A stretch of DNA of 11,959 nt, from contig QNAZ01000010.1 in assembly GCA_003641645.1 (NCBI GenBank), positions 1 through 11,959 on the forward strand, read 5' to 3'. Made by a program: the position numbers and the translations under genes. This stretch comes from Thermodesulfobacteriota bacterium. Its GTDB lineage: Bacteria > Desulfobacterota > Thermodesulfobacteria > Thermodesulfobacteriales > Thermodesulfobacteriaceae. The notes below the pieces were generated by a model. The model was given only the letters and a program-made list of their open reading frames with translations, made no database searches and was not told the origin of the DNA. This document shows positions 7,190 to 11,959 of the stretch, piece after piece. How positions within the stretch are numbered: position 1 is the stretch's first letter; each line of letters begins with the position of its first letter.

Positions 7190-8170
7190 ATGAAAAGGTT
7201 TTTTAGGATGTTTTTCTTCCTTATTGTAGCTGGTTTTACTTTTTATTCTTGCACCTTCACAGGTTCATTGGGTGGAGGCAAAGAGAGTGGTATGAGTAGA
7301 TATATTAGGTATCCTACCATAAAAGATGCAACGTATGTGGGATCTGAGACCTGCGGTGGTTGTCATAGTGAGATCTTTGAGAGGATGAAAGGGAATATCC
7401 ATATGAAGATTGCTAAGTTTGAAGTCCCTGGTTACCAGACAGGATGTGAAGGATGTCATGGTCCTGGAAGTAAACATGCGGAAGAAATGGATCCAACTTA
7501 TATTATTAATTTCAAAAATCTTAACTCTTTTCAGGCATCTGATGTTTGTCTGAAGTGTCATTCAGATGCCAAAATGCTTCATTGGGGTGATTCAAAGCAT
7601 GCTATGGTTGGGGTTTCATGTATGGGCTGTCATGATGTCCATAATGGGAAAGATGAGTATCTTTTAAAAGAAACTACAGCCTTATCCTTGTGCAGCCAGT
7701 GTCACCAAGATATTACATCCAAAATCTACCTTCCATCACATCATCCTATAAGGGAAGGCAAGATTGGATGTGATGGTTGTCATAATCCTCACGGATCTGA
7801 AGTTAAATTTATGCTTAGAAGCGTGAAAAGACTCAACGATGTTTGTTATGAGTGTCATCAGGACAAGGAAGGTCCATTTCTTTATGAACATGAGCCTGTT
7901 TCAGAGAGATGCACTATATGCCATGAGCCTCATGGGACAGTAGCAGATAATCTTCTTAAGCAGAATGAACCATTTTTGTGCTTACAATGCCATGAATTTC
8001 ATTTTCATGCTGAGCTTCCCAGCAACACTGGAACACCTCAGGTTGGGATGGGAGCCGGTAGCATGACCAGGGCATTCACCACAAGATGCACTATATGTCA
8101 TTATCAGATACATGGATCAGACGAGCCTTCACAGTCTCTTGGTGGACATGGAAAAGCACTTATAAGATAA
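7190..8170 (+). CDS. Decaheme c-type cytochrome, MtrA/DmsE/PioA family, probable lipoprotein
   Basis: 326 residues with exactly ten CXXCH heme-attachment motifs, at 55-59, 86-90, 120-124, 144-148, 168-172, 194-198, 219-223, 241-245, 264-268 and 300-304. Ten hemes, a length close to MtrA (about 333), the first-heme context YVGSETCGGCH and the GCEGCHGPGS-x-H motif place it in the MtrA/DmsE/PioA family. Members form a heme wire inside an MtrB-type barrel and carry electrons across the outer membrane. Enough extra His residues are present for bis-His ligation. The N-terminus MKRFFRMFFFLIVAGFTFYSC is a secretion signal ending in a loose lipobox (F-Y-S-C21) followed by Thr, which suggests lipid anchoring in the outer membrane; soluble MtrA lacks this. 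The gene is followed after 13 bp by the barrel gene, as expected for a porin-cytochrome operon. Electron donors and acceptors cannot be inferred. Confidence 0.95.
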   Translation: MKRFFRMFFFLIVAGFTFYSCTFTGSLGGGKESGMSRYIRYPTIKDATYVGSETCGGCHSEIFERMKGNIHMKIAKFEVPGYQTGCEGCHGPGSKHAEEMDPTYIINFKNLNSFQASDVCLKCHSDAKMLHWGDSKHAMVGVSCMGCHDVHNGKDEYLLKETTALSLCSQCHQDITSKIYLPSHHPIREGKIGCDGCHNPHGSEVKFMLRSVKRLNDVCYECHQDKEGPFLYEHEPVSERCTICHEPHGTVADNLLKQNEPFLCLQCHEFHFHAELPSNTGTPQVGMGAGSMTRAFTTRCTICHYQIHGSDEPSQSLGGHGKALIR

Positions 8171-8178
8171 AGGGGGGG
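8171..8178 (+). promoter_or_regulatory. Ribosome binding site of the barrel gene (seven-G run)
   Basis: AGGGGGGG begins directly after the cytochrome stop codon and lies 5 nt before the ATG at 8184. The tight spacing supports co-translation of cytochrome and barrel. A run of seven G is unusual in DNA this AT-rich. Confidence 0.8.
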
Positions 8179-8183
8179 TTGAG

Positions 8184-10511
8184 ATGAAAAGGTTTGTATT
8201 TTTATCTATTTTTCTTTTTCTTTCCTTAATATTATGTTTCAGCTTTTTTGCAAGGGCTGAGTCTATCAAGCCCACAGGAAGTGTGTCTGTGTTTGGAATA
8301 TATACGGATGAGAATGATAGGTTGGATAATGATAAAATGAGTGCTCTGGGAGAATATGAAGAGTGGTGGTCTGGTGGTGAAGGTAATATTAAGCTTGATT
8401 TTGACTCCTTAAAGTTTGAGGGATATGTGAGAGATGATTATGATTGGTTTGCTAACTTAGGATTTGATGCGAAAAGAATGTTTCAGTTCAAGGGCTCTGT
8501 TAATAGGATGTTTCATTACTTTGGTCATGAGATTCCTTTTCCAGAGGGTTACCCTGATTATACGGATGGTTTCCAGCTTGAAAACAGCCCTTGGGTTTAT
8601 AATGATGTTATTGCCAACGAGGCTGGCAGTTTGAATTATACAACTTCTACTGGATCTGGAACTGGAGCAGGTGGCAAGATTGTCAGATATACAGATCTTG
8701 ATGTAGGCAAAAACTACTATATAAGAATAACTAAATATGCCACATCTGGTATTTTCCATGTTCCTACTCTTCCGGGATTGAAGCTGTTTTATGACTTCAA
8801 TAGGTATGAAAAGTTTGGTCACAGACAGATGTATTACATGGGCAGCAAATGTGCTACTTGTCATATTTACACTTATGGAAGAAGGATAAATGAGAGAGCT
8901 AATACCTTAAAACTTGGATTAAGAGTTACAAGAAAGCTCTGGGGACTTGAATACTATTATGAGTATAAAGATTTTGAGGATAAAGCAAAGCCTCATAGTT
9001 TCTATCCAGATGAGGTTCATCATCCTAAAAAAGGAGCTAATCCGTTTTTGGGAGAGGTTCTTTATGATGAGAATAATCTTCTCTACGCTAACACAAGTCC
9101 TGATGTTTATAAATACACACATGTTGTTAAATTCTATCTAAAAGGTCTTCCATTCTATTCAAAGCTTGTTGCAAGCTATGTTTATTCTAATATAAAGAGT
9201 GAATATGATGACGATGCTGGATATGATCTTATGTCATCTGGCGGAAATTATGACAGAGAGAGAGAAAGTCTTTCCCCCTATTTTTATGCTTTCTTGATAA
9301 GTCTTACATCAAGACCCCTTAACAACCTTACGATAAATGCAAAGTATAGATACTACTCCATAGATGCAGATAATGTGGATGTTACACTTTACCCTGTGGA
9401 TCCTTCTGCTTCATGGGCTGGTTGTAGTGATAATCCATATGGAGATCCTGCTCATTATACTTATAAGTCAGACTATGTTCTTGATAGGAATGTGAATGAA
9501 GTTAAGCTTGCCTTAAGCTATATTTTAAAAAGTAAATATGTAGTCTCTCTTGGATGGGAAATGGAAAATATAAATAGAAGTTCAAAACAAATGAATAGTC
9601 AGGATCCACTGGATCCAAATTTTCCTGATTCTCCATATACGGAAAGCTATGATGATACTACAACGAATAGTGTTTTTTTAAACTTTAATGGAAAACCCTT
9701 TAAAAAACTTTCTTTTAGATTTTCCTTCAGATATGATTACACAGATGATCCCTTTGAGTTTGAAAAAGCCAAATGTCCTTCAGGTGGGGATTCAAGCGTG
9801 AGTTGTTATACCTATGATATATGGCAATATTACAGAAACCTTGTTGGATCTGCTGATCCTGAGAATTCTTATACTACGAAACTTTCTTTAGATTTTACCC
9901 CAACAAAGAACTTGATTTTGGGCTTCAATGGTAGATATAGCTATCAGGATAATGATGATGCTGACTGGGATAAATATATTATTTCTGTTGGTGCAAATCT
10001 TACTTATCAGTTAACAAAAAGGCTTACTTTCAACCTTGGTTATGAGTATCAGAATATAAACACTGAGACTCCTGCTGTTGTTCCTATATTTGATGGTTGA
10101 GCTGGTCGTGTAACTGAAACCCCAGGTGGGGGAGCAGTTGGTTGTTCTAAAGATAGAGTTGAAGATGATATTGAGGTTCATGTTGTAAATGCTGGATTCA
10201 ACTTTGTTGTAACAAAGAGACTTACCCTTTTTGGTGATGCCTATTATGTTCACTCTGAGGAGGATTATGATAGACCCTATCTTGGGTCTATTAAATCTCC
10301 TAATCCCTGGAGTGAATTCGATGTTTCTGATTACTCAGATCTTGAGTTTGATGAATATAGGATTTCAGGTGGTCTTGCTTACAACCTAAAAGAAAATTTA
10401 ACTGTTCAGGTAAAAGCAACTTATGCCGACTTTGATGAAGACGAGTATTACATGCAGGACAGGGATGCAGATGTTGTTTATGTAACAGCTGGCGTGAAAT
10501 GGAATTTTTAG
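8184..10511 (+). CDS. MtrB/PioB-like outer-membrane beta-barrel with an in-frame TGA codon; candidate selenoprotein
   Basis: Read through the TGA at 10098-10100, this encodes 775 residues; conventional reading stops after 638. A Sec signal peptide (hydrophobic 4-22, cleavage likely at ARA25|E26) is followed by alternating beta strands with many Tyr/Phe, Asp-rich loops and repeated strand motifs (LTINAKYRYYS, LSFRFSFRYDYT, LTFNLGYEYQ). This is the pattern of a large outer-membrane barrel. Placement after an MtrA-like decaheme gene identifies it as the MtrB/PioB-type sheath. After the TGA the same frame gives 136 more residues with at least four strand-like segments and ends VTAGVKWNF; a terminal Phe is the usual signal for barrel assembly. 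No start codon with a ribosome site follows the TGA, so the 3' part is not a separate gene. A CATCH heme motif lies at 223-227. Cys pairs occur at 531/541 and, if residue 639 is Sec or ancestrally Cys, at 639/654. The alternatives are a nonsense mutation or a sequencing error. Confidence 0.85.
10098..10100 (+). other. In-frame TGA codon, candidate selenocysteine (residue 639 of the barrel)
   Basis: The TGA interrupts an otherwise uninterrupted frame that runs from 8184 to the TAG at 10509-10511. The local peptide is IFDG-[UGA]-AGRVTE, in a predicted loop between strands. No other gene in the window has an internal TGA and Trp is encoded by TGG throughout, so a general UGA reassignment is not supported. 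No selenocysteine genes (selA, selB, selC, selD) are visible in the window, so recoding capacity has to be checked elsewhere in the genome. Confidence 0.6.
10112..10139 (+). promoter_or_regulatory. SECIS-like hairpin just downstream of the in-frame TGA
   Basis: AACTG (10112-10116) pairs perfectly with CAGTT (10135-10139). A 3x3 purine internal loop (AAA/GAG) follows, then CCCC (10120-10123) pairs with GGGG (10128-10131), closing an AGGT tetraloop (10124-10127). A shifted register of the five-G run is also possible. The apical loop starts 23 nt after the TGA and has G at its second position. From general knowledge, bacterial SECIS elements have a small apical loop with a G in the first two positions, about 16-37 nt after the UGA; the E. 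coli fdhF loop also begins AGGU. Four consecutive C facing five G is rare in this AT-rich gene. The folding was done by eye, with no energy calculation. Confidence 0.55.
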
Positions 10512-10540
10512 ACCAGGTATTTTGTTAAATCTGTATCTAT

Positions 10541-10571
10541 AGCCGGTGGGGTCTTCTCACCGGCTTTTTTT
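10541..10571 (+). terminator. Rho-independent terminator of the cytochrome-barrel operon
   Basis: AGCCGGTG (10541-10548) is perfectly complementary to CACCGGCT (10558-10565), with a 9-nt loop, and six further T follow (10566-10571). This is a GC-rich stem in an AT-rich setting, 29 bp after the TAG at 10511. That position fits the barrel gene ending at 10511 rather than at the TGA 440 bp earlier. Confidence 0.92.
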
Positions 10572-10590
10572 ATTTTGAGAATCTCAAAAT
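10572..10590. repeat. Perfect 9-1-9 dyad, possible operator
   Basis: ATTTTGAGA (10572-10580), one central A, then TCTCAAAAT (10582-10590). The dyad begins at the end of the terminator T-tract and lies 25 bp upstream of the candidate -35 box of the solute-binding protein gene. The 9-1-9 geometry resembles operators of dimeric regulators; Fur-superfamily boxes have a comparable one-base centre. The base sequence does not match a box I can name. It could also add a weak second hairpin to the terminator. Confidence 0.45.
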
Positions 10591-10615
10591 TTTAAACTTA
10601 CTTTTCATATTTTTC

Positions 10616-10646
10616 TTGACTTTATGTTAATTAAAAATTATATAAA
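10616..10646 (+). promoter_or_regulatory. Candidate promoter of the solute-binding protein gene
   Basis: TTGACT (10616-10621, 5 of 6) is followed by TATATA (10639-10644) at 17 bp or TATAAA (10641-10646, 5 of 6) at 19 bp. Transcription would start near 10652, about 30 nt before the ATG. It lies downstream of the strong terminator, so a separate promoter is expected here. Confidence 0.45.
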
Positions 10647-10668
10647 TATATAATCAAAAATTTGTAAA

Positions 10669-10674
10669 AAGGAG
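10669..10674 (+). promoter_or_regulatory. Ribosome binding site fixing the solute-binding protein start
   Basis: AAGGAG lies 7 nt before the ATG at 10682. The upstream frame closes with TAA at 10643-10645 without another start codon. The lack of a signal peptide in the product is therefore real and not a start-site artefact. Confidence 0.85.
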
Positions 10675-10681
10675 TCTAATT

Positions 10682-11521
10682 ATGAAGGTAGAACTTCCTG
10701 AAATACCTGTAAATTACAAAGATGATTTACACAATTTAGAATATCTAAATGAGGCAGATTTAATTTTGTTTATGGCAGGTAATCAATTTATGGTGATGGA
10801 AGAATTACTTGAGGCTTTTCAAAAAGTTTATCCTGAAGTAAAAAAGATTTTTTATGAAACTTTACCTCCTGGACTTGAGCTTAAGCAAATTCTTGCAGGT
10901 GGAGCTCGTTTTGGAGATATGGAAATTAAAGTTACACCAGATATTTATACAGCTGTTAGTGAATCAGCAATGCAAGAGCTTGGTAAAAAAGGATTAGTGA
11001 AAGATTATTTTATTTACTTACATAACCGTATTGTATTAATGGTTCCAAAGGGTAATCCAGCTGGAATAAAAAATGTAACTGATCTTGCTCAAGAGAATAT
11101 CAGAATTTCTCAACCAGGACCACTTGAAGATATAACTCGCTATATTGTAGAAATGTATAAAAAAGCAGGAGGAGAAGAGCTTGTTCATAGAATTATGGAA
11201 GAAAAAAGAGCAGAAGGGACAACTATTTTTACATTAGTTCATCATAGAGAAACACCTTTAAGAATTGTAAAAAGAACAGTTGATGTTGGACCAGTTTGGG
11301 CAACTGAAGTAATACATGCCCAAAATCAGGGATTACCTGTTGAAATGGTTGATCCAGGAGAAGAACTGGATCAAAGAGACAAAGTAAATTATTACATTAC
11401 AGCCCTTACTAATGCACCACATCCAGAAAATGCTAAAAAATTTTTGGAATTTATAAAATCTTCTGAAGCTCAAAAGATTTATGCTAAGTATGGATTTGTT
11501 CCACACTTTCCTTTTTCATAG
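10682..11521 (+). CDS. Solute-binding (type II periplasmic-binding-like, ModA-like) protein without signal peptide
   Basis: 279 residues with the fold pattern of ABC-transporter solute-binding proteins. An N-terminal strand/helix unit ILFMAGNQFMVMEELLEAFQ leads into AFQKVYP (about 28-55). VLMVPKGNPAGIKNVTDLAQ (about 118-137) is the typical cross-over strand with the 'PKGNP ... DLA' motif. Then come an ISQPG segment, VDVGPVWATEVIHAQ (about 199-213), and the C-terminal helix ENAKKFLEFIKSSEAQKIYAKYGF (split here only by description: about 243-273). This resembles ModA and other oxyanion-binding proteins, but the ligand is unknown. The N-terminus (MKVELPEIPVNYKDD) is soluble and charged, with no Sec, Tat or lipoprotein signal, so the product should stay in the cytoplasm. 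No permease or ATPase gene is adjacent within the window. The gene ends in TAG inside a 27-bp palindrome that also contains the start of the next gene. Confidence 0.75.
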   Translation: MKVELPEIPVNYKDDLHNLEYLNEADLILFMAGNQFMVMEELLEAFQKVYPEVKKIFYETLPPGLELKQILAGGARFGDMEIKVTPDIYTAVSESAMQELGKKGLVKDYFIYLHNRIVLMVPKGNPAGIKNVTDLAQENIRISQPGPLEDITRYIVEMYKKAGGEELVHRIMEEKRAEGTTIFTLVHHRETPLRIVKRTVDVGPVWATEVIHAQNQGLPVEMVDPGEELDQRDKVNYYITALTNAPHPENAKKFLEFIKSSEAQKIYAKYGFVPHFPFS

Positions 11522-11537
11522 CTAAGCTATGAAAAAG
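11511..11537 (+). repeat. Perfect 13-1-13 palindrome spanning a stop codon and the next start codon
   Basis: The left arm CTTTTTCATAGCT (11511-11523) is followed by one A and then by its exact reverse complement (11525-11537). The left arm contains the TAG stop of the solute-binding gene (11519-11521). The right arm contains the ATG of the next gene (11529-11531). As RNA it would form a 12-bp stem with a 3-nt loop, burying the start codon. No Shine-Dalgarno sequence is visible for that ATG, so opening by a ribosome arriving at the upstream stop is a plausible coupling mechanism. Confidence 0.75.
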
Positions 11538-11959
11538 CTAAGGGAAAGAATAAGTCTAATTAGATTAATTTTCATTATCTTAGTAGTTTTCATTTTTCGT
11601 TGTGCTCCGACTTTAAAGGAAGTTCCAGAAGTTCCTAAAGAAGCAATAGAGGCAGAAAGATTAAAACAAAGAAAGTTAGCCCTTTTTACCTATTTTGAAA
11701 GAAAAGAAAGATTAAATAATGTTTGGTATAATCTTCTTATTGGTGCGGTCCCTTTTTGTAAGAATAATCTTAGACCAATCTATGGTTTTGAAATCCATGA
11801 TAAAAAGATGTATAAAAAAGAAGATGTAAAGCTATTAAGAGAAAAATACCTTCTTAATGATAAGCCAACAGTATGGTATGTTCATCCTAATCTTCCAGCT
11901 AAAATAGCAGGTTTAAAAGTAAATGATAAGATTTTAAAAATAAATGGTAAAGAACCAAA
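11529..11959 (+). CDS. Lipoprotein-like PDZ-domain protein (5' part, runs off the right edge)
   Basis: 143 codons are present. The N-terminus is basic (MKKLRERISLIR), followed by a hydrophobic segment (about 13-23) and Cys25 in FIFRCAP. This looks like a lipoprotein signal, although Arg before the Cys is unusual for a lipobox; an uncleaved anchor is the alternative. A Lys/Glu-rich linker (about 28-62) follows, then an uncharacterised region with GFEIHDKKMYKKEDV. From about residue 118, VHPNLPAKIAGLKVNDKIL and KINGKEP match the start of a PDZ domain (P-A-x-x-AGLK-x-x-D-x-I-x-x-INGK), a peptide-binding module common in envelope proteases and trafficking proteins. Any catalytic domain would lie beyond the edge. 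The ATG is 7 bp after the upstream stop, inside the palindrome. The same operon as the solute-binding gene is likely; a functional link is not evident. Confidence 0.7.
   Translation, partial: MKKLRERISLIRLIFIILVVFIFRCAPTLKEVPEVPKEAIEAERLKQRKLALFTYFERKERLNNVWYNLLIGAVPFCKNNLRPIYGFEIHDKKMYKKEDVKLLREKYLLNDKPTVWYVHPNLPAKIAGLKVNDKILKINGKEP

Noticed and set aside
8457..8864. Open frames on the opposite strand of the barrel, cytochrome and activase genes
   Set aside because: They lie wholly inside well supported genes, have no ribosome sites and give no recognisable protein pattern.
10101..10511. Sequence after the TGA as a separate gene
   Set aside because: No start codon with a ribosome site follows the TGA, and the only ATG in frame is near the end. 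The content continues the barrel pattern in the same frame.
7190..10511. Possible horizontal transfer of the conduit operon from slightly different base composition
   Set aside because: A hand count gives 26 G+C of 60 in 7441-7500 against 19 of 60 in 5461-5520, but 9121-9180 inside the barrel gene is also 19 of 60. Cys, His and Gly codons explain the difference, and no mobile elements or repeats flank the operon.
1..11959. Genome-wide reassignment of UGA as a sense codon
   Set aside because: All other genes are free of internal TGA, use TGG for Trp, and atpZ appears to stop at TGA. The atpZ TGA is followed directly by TAA, so it is weak evidence alone, but the absence of internal TGA elsewhere is decisive enough.
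1..11959. tRNA, rRNA, CRISPR array, insertion sequence or transposase
   Set aside because: None was seen on either strand: no spaced direct repeats, no transposase-like frames, no cloverleaf sequences.

Overview
The window is AT-rich DNA from a Gram-negative, probably anaerobic bacterium. It carries an MtrA/DmsE-type decaheme cytochrome next to an outer-membrane beta-barrel protein, a very large 2-hydroxyacyl-CoA dehydratase activase-like protein with oxygen-sensitive Fe-S motifs, and AtpI/AtpZ-type ATP synthase accessory genes. The combination would fit a (possibly thermophilic) Thermodesulfobacteriota-like lineage. That is an inference from gene content and composition, not a demonstrated placement.

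Layout. (1) 1-4750, minus strand: a giant BadF/HgdC-like activase, then atpZ, then the start of an ATP synthase subunit I gene that runs off the left edge. atpZ and the subunit I gene overlap by 14 bp. (2) 4889-6932: two convergent RNA methyltransferase genes, an RlmD/TrmA-like 5-methyluridine enzyme (+) and a TrmJ-like SPOUT enzyme (-). Their coding ends overlap by 77 bp. (3) 7190-10571, plus strand: a two-gene electron-conduit operon with its own candidate promoter, strong ribosome sites and a clear intrinsic terminator. It encodes a ten-heme lipoprotein-like cytochrome and an MtrB/PioB-like barrel. (4) 10572-11959, plus strand: a perfect 9-1-9 dyad, a candidate promoter, a ModA-like solute-binding protein without a signal peptide, and the start of a lipoprotein-like PDZ protein. 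A perfect 27-bp palindrome at the junction of these last two genes contains the stop codon of the first and the start codon of the second.

The most striking observation is in region 3. The barrel gene contains an in-frame TGA at 10098-10100, yet the same frame stays open for another 136 codons of barrel-like sequence and ends in Trp-Asn-Phe, an aromatic end typical of outer-membrane barrels. Directly after the TGA is a hairpin (5-bp stem, 3x3 purine internal loop, 4-bp GC stem, AGGU loop) with the spacing and loop guanosine expected of a bacterial SECIS element. A Cys lies 15 residues further on, mirroring a Cys pair in the preceding loop. The barrel may therefore be a selenoprotein of an extracellular electron-transfer complex. 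The alternatives are a recent nonsense mutation or a base-call error. The barrel also has its own CXXCH heme-binding motif, which is not part of the classical MtrB description.

The cytochrome and barrel would act together: the periplasm-facing decaheme protein inserts into the barrel to carry electrons across the outer membrane. No extracellular MtrC/OmcA-type partner is encoded in the operon before the terminator, so the layout resembles the two-component PioAB type.
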